Of a stretch of 64,000 nucleotides of DNA, positions 25,852-35,180 are shown in pieces. Origin of the DNA: Bdellovibrionales bacterium GWA2_49_15 (GTDB taxonomy: Bacteria > Bdellovibrionota > Bacteriovoracia > Bacteriovoracales > Bacteriovoracaceae); contig MEPP01000022.1 in NCBI GenBank assembly GCA_001769855.1, positions 1 to 64,000 of the forward strand, in the 5' to 3' direction. A program made the translations under genes and the position numbers. Each line of letters begins with the position of its first letter. The stretch's first letter is position 1. The notes below the pieces were generated by a model. It saw nothing but the letters and a program-made list of their open reading frames with translations. It was not told the DNA's origin and did not search any database.

Positions 25852-26892
25852 ATGGCATCACAGAGAATGAAAGCGCTGGTCAAAAAATATAATCGCCCGG
25901 GCCTCTGGATGGACGAGGTGGAAATTCCGGTCATCGGTATCGATGATGTCCTGATTAAAATTCACAAGACCGCCATCTGCGGCACAGACATCCACATCTA
26001 CAACTGGGATGAGTGGGCGCAGAAAACCATTCCCGTCCCTATGGTGGTTGGTCACGAATATGTCGGCACCATTGCCGCCGTGGGGGCCAATGTCAAAGGC
26101 TTCGAAATCGGCGAAGTGGTCAGCGGGGAAGGACATATCGTCTGCGGTCACTGCCGCAACTGCCGCGCTGGTCGCCGGCATCTGTGCATGAACACCCTCG
26201 GCGTGGGCGTCAACCGACAAGGGGCCTTTGCCGAATTCCTGTCCATCCCAGCTTCCAATGTCTGGCGCTGTGACCCCAGTATTCACCAGGACGTGCTGGC
26301 CTGCTTTGATCCCTTCGGCAATGCCGTCCACACCACGCTCTCCTATGATCTTGTAGGGGAAGATGTTCTCATTACGGGAGCCGGTCCCATCGGCATTATG
26401 GCCGTGGCCATCGCCCGCCATGCGGGTGCCCGTCACGTGGTCATTACGGACGTCAATCCCTATCGTCTGGCGCTGGCAAAAAAAATGGGAGCCACCCGCG
26501 CCGTCAACGTGAAAGAAGAAAAATTATCCGACGTGATCAGAGATTTAAAAATGACCGAAGGTTTTGATGTCGGTCTTGAAATGTCGGGCAACGTCCAGGC
26601 CTTCCAGGAGATGATCGCCCACATGGTTCACGGCGGAAAGATTGCGCTACTTGGGATTCTTCCCAACGGCACTGGCATAGACTGGGACAAGGTTGTTTTC
26701 AATAGTCTCAACATCAAAGGTATTTATGGGCGTGAGATGTTTGAAACCTGGTACCAGATGACCGTCCTCACCCAGTCAGGGCTTGATATCTCTCCTGTAA
26801 TCACCCACCGTTTTCCCGTCAATGATTTTGAAAAAGGTTTTGAGCTGATGAAATCAGGTCAGTCGGGAAAAATTATTTTAAACTGGACTTAA
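25852..26892 (+). CDS. tdh: L-threonine 3-dehydrogenase
   Basis: Zinc-dependent NAD+ enzyme oxidising threonine to 2-amino-3-ketobutyrate. [15 protein letters not shown] and VGHEYVG hold the catalytic zinc ligands; the four Cys of [15 protein letters not shown] bind structural zinc. [20 protein letters not shown] is the NAD Rossmann motif. The 346-aa length and the NWDEW segment are diagnostic of Tdh rather than other medium-chain dehydrogenases. kbl follows two bases after the stop, so the two enzymes of the pathway to glycine and acetyl-CoA are co-expressed. Confidence 0.97.
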   Translation: MASQRMKALVKKYNRPGLWMDEVEIPVIGIDDVLIKIHKTAICGTDIHIYNWDEWAQKTIPVPMVVGHEYVGTIAAVGANVKGFEIGEVVSGEGHIVCGHCRNCRAGRRHLCMNTLGVGVNRQGAFAEFLSIPASNVWRCDPSIHQDVLACFDPFGNAVHTTLSYDLVGEDVLITGAGPIGIMAVAIARHAGARHVVITDVNPYRLALAKKMGATRAVNVKEEKLSDVIRDLKMTEGFDVGLEMSGNVQAFQEMIAHMVHGGKIALLGILPNGTGIDWDKVVFNSLNIKGIYGREMFETWYQMTVLTQSGLDISPVITHRFPVNDFEKGFELMKSGQSGKIILNWT

Positions 26893-26894
26893 TT

Positions 26895-28091
26895 ATGTTT
26901 ACCCAAATGAAAGATTTTCTCTCGAAGGAAATCGCGGAGATTAAAGAACAAGGATTGTATAAATCCGAGCGCATTATCAATACTCCGCAAAATTCCCATA
27001 TCGGTGTGGTGGGCGGAAAAGAAGTTATTAATTTGTGTGCCAATAATTACCTGGGCCTGGCGAATCATCCCGAGATCATTCAGGCGGCAAAGGCCAGCTA
27101 CGACCAATGGGGCTATGGTCTTTCGTCCGTGCGATTTATCTGCGGAACTCAGGAAATTCACAAAACATTAGAGAAAAAAATCTCCGAGTTTTTGGGAACG
27201 GAAGACACCATTCTTTACTCCTCCTGCTTTGATGCCAATGGTGGTCTGTTTGAAACCATCTTAGGTGAAGAAGATGCTATTATCAGCGATGAGCTGAATC
27301 ACGCCAGCATTATCGACGGCATTCGCCTGTGCAAGGCCCAACGCTTTAAATATAAAAATAATGATCCCAGCGATTTAGAAACAAAGCTCAAAGAGGCGGA
27401 GCAGGCCGGGGTGCGTTTCAAGATGATAGCCACCGATGGAGTCTTTTCCATGGATGGTTATATCGCCAACCTAAAAGCGGTGTGCGAACTGGCGCAAAAA
27501 TATAAGGCCCTGGTCATGGTCGATGATTCCCACGCCGTGGGCTTCATTGGGAAAAACGGCCGTGGCACCCACGAACATTGCGGGGTGATGGGCCAGGTGG
27601 ATATCATTACCGGTACGCTAGGCAAGGCCCTGGGTGGTGCCAGCGGCGGCTACACCAGCGGGCGTAAGGAAATCATTGAGAAATTACGCCAACGTTCAAG
27701 GCCCTATTTGTTTTCCAATACCGTCGCCCCCAGCATCGTCTGTGCCTCGCTCAAGGTTTTGGAACTCTTAAGTCAGCACGATGACCTGCGGGCCAAACTT
27801 CGAGATAATACCCAATTTTTCCGGGCGGAAATGACCAAGGCCGGTTTCAATATTTTAAAAGGCGAGCATCCCATCGTCCCCGTCATGTTAGGCGATGCCA
27901 TGCTGGCGCAGAAGATGTCGGCGCGCTTACTGGAGCTGGGAGTCTACGTCGTGGGCTTTTACTTTCCGGTGGTGCCAAAAGGGCAGGCCCGAATCAGAAC
28001 CCAGGTTTCCGCCGCCCACTCGCGCGCCGATCTGGAATTCGCCGTCGCCCAGTTTATTCAGGTCAAGCACGAATTTTCCGCAGGAGTTTAG
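26895..28091 (+). CDS. kbl: Glycine C-acetyltransferase (2-amino-3-ketobutyrate CoA ligase)
   Basis: PLP enzyme that splits 2-amino-3-ketobutyrate with CoA to glycine and acetyl-CoA, directly after Tdh. [16 protein letters not shown] is the alpha-oxoamine synthase start, [10 protein letters not shown] binds PLP, and [15 protein letters not shown] carries the Schiff-base Lys. Length 398 aa is normal. The gene is flanked without gaps by tdh and the CDF transporter gene, forming one operon. Confidence 0.97.
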   Translation: MFTQMKDFLSKEIAEIKEQGLYKSERIINTPQNSHIGVVGGKEVINLCANNYLGLANHPEIIQAAKASYDQWGYGLSSVRFICGTQEIHKTLEKKISEFLGTEDTILYSSCFDANGGLFETILGEEDAIISDELNHASIIDGIRLCKAQRFKYKNNDPSDLETKLKEAEQAGVRFKMIATDGVFSMDGYIANLKAVCELAQKYKALVMVDDSHAVGFIGKNGRGTHEHCGVMGQVDIITGTLGKALGGASGGYTSGRKEIIEKLRQRSRPYLFSNTVAPSIVCASLKVLELLSQHDDLRAKLRDNTQFFRAEMTKAGFNILKGEHPIVPVMLGDAMLAQKMSARLLELGVYVVGFYFPVVPKGQARIRTQVSAAHSRADLEFAVAQFIQVKHEFSAGV

Positions 28092-29093
28092 ATGTCGGAG
28101 AAATCCAAACGTCGAAATATTGCCCTGATCTCTATAGGGGCCAGCGTTTTCATTTTAATTTTGAAGTGGATCGCTTATAAGATGACCGGCTCGGCGGCCT
28201 TAAAATCCGATGCCCTTGAAAGTGTCGTCAATGTTATAGCCGGGACCTTCGCCTTGGGGGCCGTGATCTATGCCGAGCAACCGGCCGATCGCGACCATCC
28301 CTACGGTCATGGAAAAATTGAATTTTTTTCCGCCGCCTTTGAAGGCGGTCTTATTTCTCTCGCTTCAGTGCTGATTATCTACGAGGCCATTATCTCTCTC
28401 ATTGCCGGACGAACCCTGCAAAATCTGGATGTTGGGTTGGCGATAAACGTTGGTGCGGGTGCCTTAAATGGCCTGCTCGGTCTGTTTCTTATTCGTCAAG
28501 GACGACTCCTGCGCTCCGAGGCCATCGAAGCTGACGGCCATCACATCATCACCGATTTTATCACCACGATTGGTATTGCGGGCGGCCTGCTCCTGGTGCG
28601 TTTCACCGGCTGGGCGTGGCCCGATCCAGTGATTGCCCTGATTGTCGGTCTTGCCCTGGCAAAGACCGGCTACACGCTGGTCAAAAAATCATCGAACGCC
28701 TTGATCGATACCCAGGACCACACGCAGCTTTCCTCGATTGTGAAGGCCATTAATGCTTGTCGCCCTTCTGATGTAATCGCCATTCATGAGCTCAGAATCA
28801 TGCGCTCGGGCCGACACATTCATGTAGATATGCACATCATGGTTCCAGAATTTCTCGACATCCGTTTCGCCCATGATTTAGTCGAAGGGTTTGGCATCCG
28901 TATTATGCAAGAGGCGGGACTTGAGGGGGAAGTCCACTCTCATATCGACCCCTGTTATCGCAAGATGTGCCGAAACTGCAAGGTGGCCCCATGCCCCATC
29001 CGGCAACAGGCCTTCGAACAAGATTTTCCCATCTGTGAATCAGAGGTGGTGAAAACAGATTTTGAAATTATGGGGGAACACCAAGATCATTAA
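28092..29093 (+). CDS. Cation diffusion facilitator (CDF) metal exporter with Cys-rich tail
   Basis: Proton-driven divalent metal exporter of 333 aa, with about six membrane helices. SDALESVVNV and EADGHHIITD carry the HxxxD/DxxxD metal site; a cytoplasmic ACT-like domain (about 205-290) includes a His-rich HELRIMRSGRHIHVDMHIM. Beyond the usual end is a tail with CYRKMCRNCKVAPCPIR and one more Cys, which could bind metal. The gene begins immediately after the kbl stop. The metal (Zn, Fe, Mn or Ni) cannot be assigned. Confidence 0.88.
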   Translation: MSEKSKRRNIALISIGASVFILILKWIAYKMTGSAALKSDALESVVNVIAGTFALGAVIYAEQPADRDHPYGHGKIEFFSAAFEGGLISLASVLIIYEAIISLIAGRTLQNLDVGLAINVGAGALNGLLGLFLIRQGRLLRSEAIEADGHHIITDFITTIGIAGGLLLVRFTGWAWPDPVIALIVGLALAKTGYTLVKKSSNALIDTQDHTQLSSIVKAINACRPSDVIAIHELRIMRSGRHIHVDMHIMVPEFLDIRFAHDLVEGFGIRIMQEAGLEGEVHSHIDPCYRKMCRNCKVAPCPIRQQAFEQDFPICESEVVKTDFEIMGEHQDH

Positions 29094-29117
29094 TCAGAGT
29101 TTAAGGAGAATTTAAGA

Positions 29118-29837
29118 ATGCGATTCATTCACGTTTGCCTTCTTGGGGGTATCTTGGCGGGGGCGGGTCTGGTGTATTTCATATTTTTTAGGACATCAGA
29201 GGACAGAACCTTGACCACGAAGCAAGGGGTGCCCCTGCAATATTTCAATACACCCTCTGTCTCATCGGCGAAGCAAAAGAGCAGTATGCCAACGAGTCCA
29301 AACCATGAAAGCGACCTTGAAAAAGCGGCGGCGACGAATGTCCCCCATGTCGGTGATGTGATTGATTCTCCATCTGGAGAGGCCGAGGAAGTCGTCAAGA
29401 TTACAAAAGACGCCAAAGGACAGGACGTCGTATGGCTTGCACCTTCAAACCCCATCGAAGTTGAGATGCCAGCAGCTTCCAGTGAGGAAGTGAAGCGAAA
29501 AATAAATGAGGCCGACCGGTTATGGGAAAAGGAAATGGACCATCTTTTTACCCCTAATACCCCTGAGATGAGAGAGCTACGTCGTGAGTATCAAAAAATG
29601 CAGCAAGAGTTCTTGCGCAATCGTTTTCCAGAAAAACCCCAGCCAACAGAGGAGGAGAAAAACAAATCGCAAATGCTCTCTAAGGACGAAATGGATGATG
29701 ATGCAAAATACATTCAGGATTATTCTGACCGCCTCCGCCACCTCTTAGGCGAGGAAATGTATAAGCAATACGAAAAAAGAAGAACGGATTTTATGAAGAA
29801 GGCCATAACGGAGGGTCGCTTCCCTATCGATTTCTAG
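29118..29837 (+). CDS. Membrane-anchored hypothetical protein, charged C-terminal half
   Basis: A 239-aa protein with one N-terminal membrane segment (VCLLGGILAGAGLVYFIFF) and a periplasmic part. Residues 40-135 are low in complexity; residues 135-239 are long charged helices (LRREYQKMQQEFLRNRFPEK, RLRHLLGEEMYKQYEKRRTD), possibly a coiled coil. No family recognised. GGAGAATTTAAG precedes the ATG. It follows the CDF gene by 24 bases and may be the last gene of that operon. Confidence 0.75.
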   Translation: MRFIHVCLLGGILAGAGLVYFIFFRTSEDRTLTTKQGVPLQYFNTPSVSSAKQKSSMPTSPNHESDLEKAAATNVPHVGDVIDSPSGEAEEVVKITKDAKGQDVVWLAPSNPIEVEMPAASSEEVKRKINEADRLWEKEMDHLFTPNTPEMRELRREYQKMQQEFLRNRFPEKPQPTEEEKNKSQMLSKDEMDDDAKYIQDYSDRLRHLLGEEMYKQYEKRRTDFMKKAITEGRFPIDF

Positions 29838-29851
29838 ACGGTTGGAGTCTT

Positions 29852-29959
29852 TTACGGAGCCACGGGAGCAGTCCCCCCATTAAAAATATCCACTTCAAAT
29901 TCCCCAACCATCTCTTTGCCACTAGATCGGATGACAATAATCTTCCCTGCAACTGCCAA
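29852..29959 (-). other. Possible 35-codon open frame or gene remnant
   Basis: In the 187-base gap between two genes, the minus strand has an open frame of 35 codons from a TTG. The predicted peptide (AGKIIVIRSSGKEMVGEFEV, then a GGTAPVAP end) looks protein-like rather than random, but there is no ribosome site and no recognisable family. It may be the eroded end of a lost gene. Confidence 0.2.
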
Positions 29960-30024
29960 ATGACAATGTTAGACATTTCATCGAGAATGTTGCAGGCGGC
30001 ATGATCACCGTATAAGTTTAACCT

Positions 30025-30528
30025 ATGAAAAAAATTTTAACTTCCCTCCTTCTGTTTCCCTTGATTGCCACGGCCTGGCAGTTTGATCCGTCAAAAATGC
30101 CATCAAAGGAAGAACTCAAAAAAAACCTGTCACCTCTCCAATATGAGGTCACTCAGGAAGACGGAACCGAGCGCGCCTACAAAAATGAATACTGGGATAA
30201 AAAAGAAGACGGAATCTATGTCGATATTGTTTCGGGAGAACCGCTTTTTAGCTCTCAAGACCAATATGATTCCGGCACCGGCTGGCCAAGCTTTACTAGG
30301 CCATTGGCCAAAGACAATATTGTGGAAAAGAAACAGCGCCATTTTTTTGGGACGCGTACAGAAGTGCGCAGCAAGCATGCAAATTCTCACCTCGGACATG
30401 TTTTTACCGACGGACCTCCTCCAACCGGACTGCGCTACTGCATGAATTCTGCTGCCTTGAAGTTTATCCCTAAATCGAAGCTGGCGGAACTCGGCTATGG
30501 CGAATTTTTAAAGGATTTTGTAAAATGA
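30025..30528 (+). CDS. msrB: Exported peptide-methionine (R)-S-oxide reductase (MsrB)
   Basis: Reduces methionine-R-sulfoxide. The catalytic region [11 protein letters not shown] and the GTGWPSF, HLGHVF and [14 protein letters not shown] blocks are intact. The two CxxC pairs that bind structural zinc in many MsrB are absent ([10 protein letters not shown] and [10 protein letters not shown] stand there), so this is a zinc-free form. A short signal peptide ([14 protein letters not shown]) implies periplasmic action. The stop overlaps the msrA start (ATGA). Confidence 0.93.
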   Translation: MKKILTSLLLFPLIATAWQFDPSKMPSKEELKKNLSPLQYEVTQEDGTERAYKNEYWDKKEDGIYVDIVSGEPLFSSQDQYDSGTGWPSFTRPLAKDNIVEKKQRHFFGTRTEVRSKHANSHLGHVFTDGPPPTGLRYCMNSAALKFIPKSKLAELGYGEFLKDFVK

Positions 30529-31157
30529 AGCTAATCAATTTTCAAAATCTTTCATTATCGCTTGCGACCTTGGCATTTTTTTTAACTTGTTCTGTGCCGA
30601 CCGTCACCTACTCGGCGGAGAAAGAAGTCGCCGTTTTTGCTGGTGGCTGCTTTTGGTGCATGCAACCCCCTTTTGACAAGTTAAAAGACAAGGGAGTGAT
30701 TTCTACTGTCGTAGGCTATTCTGGAGGAACTAAGGAAAATCCAACCTATGAAGAAACCTCTTCAGGAACCACCGGTCATCGCGAATCCATCGAGGTAACA
30801 TTCGATCCGCAAAAAATTAGCTACAAGGAACTTTTAAAAGTTTTTTGGAAAAATATTGACCCTTATGATTCCCAGGGACAGTTTTGTGATAAAGGCGAGC
30901 AGTATACCAGTGCGGTGTTTTATCTTAGCGAAGCACAAAAAAATGACTTAGAGGCCTCCCTCAAGGACCTGGTGCAAGATGGAATTACAAAAGCAAAAAT
31001 TGCCACCACCATGCTGCCGTTCAAAAAATTCTATCCTGCCGAGGCATACCATCAAAGCTATTATGAGAAGAACCCAATTCGCTATAAAGTCTACCGTTAT
31101 CGCTGCGGACGCGATAAACGACTCAAAGAAGTTTGGGGTTCAAGCGCGCGCGAATAA
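30525..31157 (+). CDS. msrA: Exported peptide-methionine (S)-S-oxide reductase (MsrA)
   Basis: Partner of MsrB for the S-epimer. [14 protein letters not shown] contains the catalytic Cys; [11 protein letters not shown] and the [18 protein letters not shown] substrate region are intact, and a late Cys (YRCGRD) could be the resolving residue. The N-terminus is an export signal ([18 protein letters not shown]), so both enzymes likely repair periplasmic proteins together. The start is fused to the msrB stop as ATGA. At 210 aa it has the common length plus the signal. Confidence 0.94.
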   Translation: MKLINFQNLSLSLATLAFFLTCSVPTVTYSAEKEVAVFAGGCFWCMQPPFDKLKDKGVISTVVGYSGGTKENPTYEETSSGTTGHRESIEVTFDPQKISYKELLKVFWKNIDPYDSQGQFCDKGEQYTSAVFYLSEAQKNDLEASLKDLVQDGITKAKIATTMLPFKKFYPAEAYHQSYYEKNPIRYKVYRYRCGRDKRLKEVWGSSARE

Positions 31158-31205
31158 GCGCTGACATGAACCTTCAACAGCGAAAGCTATTGTACCTCTT
31201 AAATA

Positions 31206-32111
31206 TCAACCTGACCGTCCAAACCCTTCTAGCAAAACTTGGACCTTCAGAATAAAAATATGGCTGCGATTCCAGCGCATCACAGATTGTGCATTTTTCA
31301 TTAGAACGAGTTCAGGTGCTCCCTTTATTCCAAGATTCACTTTTTTCAATGGTGGCCGGCCCGCTTTTTTATTATCCCAGAGTATCCTTGCAACTGGAGC
31401 ACCACGTTTCCATCGGGACTTTTTAAAATAAAATGCAATCGAGGAGAAAACGTCGGGAAGTGAGCCCACAAGATCTTTCCGACCGTCACCGTCGCCATCT
31501 TGGGCATAGTAGAAAAAATTGGAGGGCATAAATTGGCATTGACCAAAAGCGCCGGCCCATGAACCTTTGAAATTATCATGAGTAATATATCCTCCCTGTA
31601 ACATTCTCAAAGATGCGAGCAGTTCCTTTTCAAAAAAAGCACGCCGACGTCCTTCCCATGCCAGCGTTGCCAATGATCTGATGATATCATTCTGTCCGTT
31701 AATTTCACCATAGCGACTCTCAATTCCCCAGATCGCAACGATAATATTACGATCAACTCCATATTTATTTTCAACTTGCTCAAGCAAGACACTATGTTTT
31801 TTAAGCAGAATTTTGCCTTGCTTAATACGATCAAGGCCTCCGCTTGTACTGGGCCCGAGCCAATTCTTCATCAACTCTAAATAAGCGACATCCTTGGGAG
31901 GCCATTGATTTTCATCCTTCCTGATGATGCTTTCGTCGGCCTTGATATTTTTAAAAACGAGGTCAAGAATATTGAAGGAAATTCCATTTTTGAGAGCGCG
32001 CAGTTCAAAAGAAGCACGCCAATGATCGAAGCTTTCCTTGGTATCCTTGGCGACTGCAATAGAGATTTCAAACAAACATAGGATAATGACAAACAATATT
32101 TTACAGATCAT
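31206..32111 (-). CDS. Exported lytic murein transglycosylase (MltB-like)
   Basis: Cleaves peptidoglycan glycan strands to 1,6-anhydro products. After a signal peptide (ILFVIILCLFEISIAVA), the catalytic Glu is in IWGIESRYG, followed by the MltB-family patterns SLATLAWEGRRRAFFEKEL, WAGAFGQCQFMPSNFF and MRWNRSHIFIL. At 301 aa it is slightly shorter than E. coli MltB and lacks a lipobox, so it is soluble periplasmic. Codon use looks more A+T-rich than in neighbouring operons. A predatory role in prey wall remodelling is conceivable but not shown. Confidence 0.88.
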   Translation of the reverse strand: MICKILFVIILCLFEISIAVAKDTKESFDHWRASFELRALKNGISFNILDLVFKNIKADESIIRKDENQWPPKDVAYLELMKNWLGPSTSGGLDRIKQGKILLKKHSVLLEQVENKYGVDRNIIVAIWGIESRYGEINGQNDIIRSLATLAWEGRRRAFFEKELLASLRMLQGGYITHDNFKGSWAGAFGQCQFMPSNFFYYAQDGDGDGRKDLVGSLPDVFSSIAFYFKKSRWKRGAPVARILWDNKKAGRPPLKKVNLGIKGAPELVLMKNAQSVMRWNRSHIFILKVQVLLEGFGRSG

Positions 32112-32141
32112 CGCTAATACCTCTATCCTAATGTTGCCAAA

Positions 32142-32333
32142 TTACCATCTTTTTTTATGTCTTTTCTTTTTTATACATTGTTGCAGACTTTTACCTTTGA
32201 GATCAGGATTTTCTTTTAAACATTGCTTCTTTGCCTCTTCTCTGGTCATTCTTGGAACCTTTGATTTTGTATCTCCTGCAAAAACAGGTTCCATGGCCAA
32301 AAATACAATCGTAATGAGTATTAGAATTTTCAT
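32142..32333 (-). CDS. Small exported basic protein with two cysteines
   Basis: A 63-aa protein with a clear signal peptide (ILILITIVFLAMEPVFA) and a mature part of about 45 residues carrying two Cys 16 residues apart (KKQCLKENPDLKGKSLQQCI) and a basic KKKRHKKRW tail. The pattern QC-x-n-QC is reminiscent of PsiF-type repeats. GGAGA lies 5 bases upstream of the ATG. Located just upstream of the transglycosylase gene on the same strand, so possibly co-transcribed. Confidence 0.65.
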   Translation of the reverse strand: MKILILITIVFLAMEPVFAGDTKSKVPRMTREEAKKQCLKENPDLKGKSLQQCIKKKRHKKRW

Positions 32334-32502
32334 GCTTATCTCCGTTTACGTTAAGCTCCCTGACAATAAGGAGGCATTGTTAATGGGAAGCCGGAATTCA
32401 TCCTACCTAGGTTTTTATCTGATGCATTAAGTGAAGATTAAAAAAATTTTAGAAATAGTATTCTTTGCAGACCATTCAAAATGGTTTTGCTAGCATATTG
32501 TG

Positions 32503-33177
32503 ATGAAAAATATTCTAATTTTAGAGGATGATGATAAGCTACGTGCTCATTTGCATAAAGCATTGGTATCAGAGGGATACCTTGTGACCCAAATAGCTTC
32601 CATTTCCGAACTCAGTTATTTGATCAACAATGGCCAAGGTTTTGATCTGCTTATTTTAGATCGCTTGATTGGCCAAGAAGATTCAAAGAAATTTATTCCA
32701 AACTTAAAACAAAAATGGCCTTCATCACCGATTCTCATTCTTTCGGCAATCAGCACTTCAGTTGAGCGTACTGATTTACTCGATATGGGTGTTGATGATT
32801 ATGTCGGAAAGCCCTTTTCGATTAGTGAAGTTGTGGCCAGGGTGCGTGCTTTGCTACGCAGGATCACAGGGCCGGCACCTGTTCACATTGTGATCAGGAA
32901 TACTGTCGTGGATATTGTCAATCGGCACGTCATTGTTGACAGCAGACCTCTTGTTTTAGCTGCTAAAGAGTTTCTCCTGCTTAAAACTATGGCCCAAACA
33001 CTTGGGCGTATTTATAATAAATCAGAACTTCTTGATACTGTTTGGTCATCGTCTCCAGATGTTGAAACAAATGTGGTAGAGGTCACTATTACCAATCTAC
33101 GCAAACGTTTAGCGACTCACGGCTCCGAAATTTCCATTAAAAACTCCCGTAATCTTGGCTATTGGATTGAAAACTAG
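32503..33177 (+). CDS. OmpR-family response regulator
   Basis: A 224-aa two-domain regulator. The receiver has the acidic pocket LEDDDK, phospho-acceptor Asp in LLILDRLIG, conserved Ser in LILSAIS and Lys in VGKPFS. The C-terminal winged helix is recognisable from ELLDTVWSSSPDVETNVVEV to IKNSRNLGYWIEN. Start ATG or the overlapping GTG three bases earlier; neither has a good ribosome site. The kinase gene overlaps its end. Target genes unknown. Confidence 0.9.
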   Translation: MKNILILEDDDKLRAHLHKALVSEGYLVTQIASISELSYLINNGQGFDLLILDRLIGQEDSKKFIPNLKQKWPSSPILILSAISTSVERTDLLDMGVDDYVGKPFSISEVVARVRALLRRITGPAPVHIVIRNTVVDIVNRHVIVDSRPLVLAAKEFLLLKTMAQTLGRIYNKSELLDTVWSSSPDVETNVVEVTITNLRKRLATHGSEISIKNSRNLGYWIEN

Positions 33178-34543
33178 ATTCTTTTTTTTAATTTTCAGCG
33201 CTCTCATTGGTATCACCCTCATGGCGGTATTAGTTTATGGACGTTTTTTACGAGAGGAACGTTTAATTAACATTGATGCACAGTTAAGAAATACGGCGTC
33301 TGCGCTTCTGGATTCCGAACTTGGAACACTTCGACAGATCGACTTTGATAGAATCGAAGAAATTTTATCTGAAGAGCTGGGCGAGGACCGAATAGGAAAG
33401 CTTTTTGTAATTAGAAATCAAAAAGGGGAAATCCTTTTTGAAAGTACCTCAGCCAAATTATTGCCGGTGATGGAGATTCCTAGAGCGCCGATTTGGCTTA
33501 CCTTAAGTGTCAAAGGAAAATATGTACGCATTCTCAACCTGCAACTTCCTCGCATTCCTGACCGGACCTTACAAGTGGGATTGGTGCTGGATGATCATCT
33601 GATCTATCCTCCTTATTGGTCCAGACCGAGTTATATTTTGATGGCTTTCGCTTTTGTTGTGGGAATAGTTGCAACTTTATTCTTGAGGCTAATACTTATG
33701 CATCCCATGAATGAATTATCAAAATTTGTAACAGCGACGACACAAAAACTTTCGAGTTCAAACGAAATACCGTCTCTTCCAAAAACTATTTTTCCGCACT
33801 ATTTCTTTGGTAAGGTTGCTTTGAGATCAAAAGATGAGTTTCTTCTCCTTTTAGAAGGGCTCGACACTCTTATCTCAAAAATAAATAAAAACTACCAAAT
33901 AACAAAAATTGGGACCTATCAAATGGCCCATGAAGTGAAAACTCCATTGACCATTCTTCGCATTGAAATTGAGGAAGCCCAATCCAAGAAGCAGATCTCG
34001 ACAAATTTGGCCGATAATCTAAGAAAAGAACTTGATAAGGTTTCAGAGTTGGTTTCGGCCTTTCTAAGTTGGGCGGAATTGGAAAATTCGAACAGAGTTA
34101 AAAACCTTTATGCGAATCATATTTCTAAAATTGTTTCAGAAGTAATTACAAGACTCAGCATTAATTATCCAGGACAAATACAACTTGTGAGTAGTGAAGA
34201 TTTTTTTGTCATATCAGCTCCGCAGCATTTAGAACTGATCTTGCAAAATCTGATATTAAATGCTCTCATTTATTCTGGCAGAAGAAGTCAGGTACTCATA
34301 CACTTTTGGAAACATAAAATTGAGATTCAAGATCACGGCCAGGGAATTCCGCAGTCAGTTATCGATAATCTGGGAACGCCTTTTAATCGGGGACTTAGTG
34401 AGAAGGAAAAGCATAACGGCAACGGATTAGGACTGGCTTGGGTTACTTCTGTTTGTAAGCTATATAATTGGAAATTAAACATTCAAACGGGCCAGCGTGG
34501 AACAAAAGTATCCATTATTTTTCCTGAAGAAACATCTACCTAG
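33167..34543 (+). CDS. Membrane sensor histidine kinase
   Basis: A kinase of about 458 aa, partner of the preceding regulator. Two membrane segments (FFFLIFSALIGITLMAVLVYG near the start and about residues 158-180) enclose a 130-residue periplasmic sensor. HisKA has YQMAHEVKTPLTILR with the phospho-His. The ATPase domain shows LILNALIYSG, DHGQGIPQSV and NGLGLAWV, though the N box is N-A rather than the usual N-A-xK-YS. The only in-frame starts are TTG codons inside the regulator's end; 33155 or 33167 are equally possible. Confidence 0.88.
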   Translation: MKTRFFFLIFSALIGITLMAVLVYGRFLREERLINIDAQLRNTASALLDSELGTLRQIDFDRIEEILSEELGEDRIGKLFVIRNQKGEILFESTSAKLLPVMEIPRAPIWLTLSVKGKYVRILNLQLPRIPDRTLQVGLVLDDHLIYPPYWSRPSYILMAFAFVVGIVATLFLRLILMHPMNELSKFVTATTQKLSSSNEIPSLPKTIFPHYFFGKVALRSKDEFLLLLEGLDTLISKINKNYQITKIGTYQMAHEVKTPLTILRIEIEEAQSKKQISTNLADNLRKELDKVSELVSAFLSWAELENSNRVKNLYANHISKIVSEVITRLSINYPGQIQLVSSEDFFVISAPQHLELILQNLILNALIYSGRRSQVLIHFWKHKIEIQDHGQGIPQSVIDNLGTPFNRGLSEKEKHNGNGLGLAWVTSVCKLYNWKLNIQTGQRGTKVSIIFPEETST

Positions 34544-34611
34544 TTCTTTTATTAAAATAATTTTATTTTAAGTTAATCGATTTATATCTGATGTACTGAT
34601 AAGATTTAGGT

Positions 34612-34701
34612 CCTTGTTAAACTGTGAGCCGTGAGTCTGTCGTGGCTTCGCTCATAGGTCCCTTTAAACCCTGGAATATTTATTTATTCCAGGGTTTTTT
34701 T
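34612..34701 (+). ncRNA. Candidate small RNA upstream of a strong terminator
   Basis: A 120-base untranslated stretch follows the kinase gene and ends in a near-perfect intrinsic terminator. A -10-like TAAGAT (34600-34605) sits ahead of a possible start near 34612; a -35 is not clear. Inside, TGAGCC and GGCT...CTCA can pair, giving a second stem. It could be an independent RNA of about 90 bases, or the 3' UTR of the two-component operon. Confidence 0.35.
34666..34701 (+). terminator. Strong intrinsic terminator
   Basis: AAACCCTGGAATA (34666-34678) pairs with TATTCCAGGGTTT (34685-34697), a 13-bp perfect stem with a 6-base loop, running straight into a seven-T tract. This is the clearest terminator in the window. 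Its 120-base distance from the kinase stop suggests a transcript of its own ahead of it. Confidence 0.9.
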
Positions 34702-34746
34702 ACTAGATATTGAGTTTCAATAGAAATGACCCATCACTGCGATAAA

Positions 34747-34944
34747 TTATTTCTTTTTCTTGGTCTGAGCTTCTTCCGCTTTTTTCTGAGCTTCCTTTGC
34801 GTCCTCGGCTTCTTGTGCTGCTTTCATCTTATCCCAGACCGCTGGTCTTTTACTTTTGCTTGAAGGAGCACTACAAGAAGAACACAGTCCTACCATCAGT
34901 AAAATTATGAATGACAATCGAAATGAAGAAAACAACCTTCCCAT
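34747..34944 (-). CDS. Small lipoprotein with charged helical tail
   Basis: A 65-aa predicted lipoprotein: signal peptide SFIILLMVGLCSSC with a CSSC lipobox-like end, then a highly charged Ala/Glu/Lys helix (KAAQEAEDAKEAQKKAEEAQ) that may form a coiled coil and ends in KKKK. It resembles Lpp-like small structural lipoproteins in layout, without sequence identity I can claim. The gene is flanked by non-coding stretches. Function unknown. Confidence 0.6.
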   Translation of the reverse strand: MGRLFSSFRLSFIILLMVGLCSSCSAPSSKSKRPAVWDKMKAAQEAEDAKEAQKKAEEAQTKKKK

Positions 34945-35180
34945 CGTTTAGACTCCTGAGGTATTGAAGATGATTTTTCAATACTAAGCTTTCAGGTGAG
35001 AAGTTAGATTAAATCAAAATAAATTTTTTTTAATATTCTTTCTTTAGCATTATTTGTTTTCGGTTGAGCAAAATTCCTGTCTATGTCAATGAGCACGATT
35101 TGCTGTTGAACCAACCAATCTTTATAATCGTTACTCCTCTCAAAGCTTCGCAAAGGTTGGAACAATGTTTAGTGGTCGGA

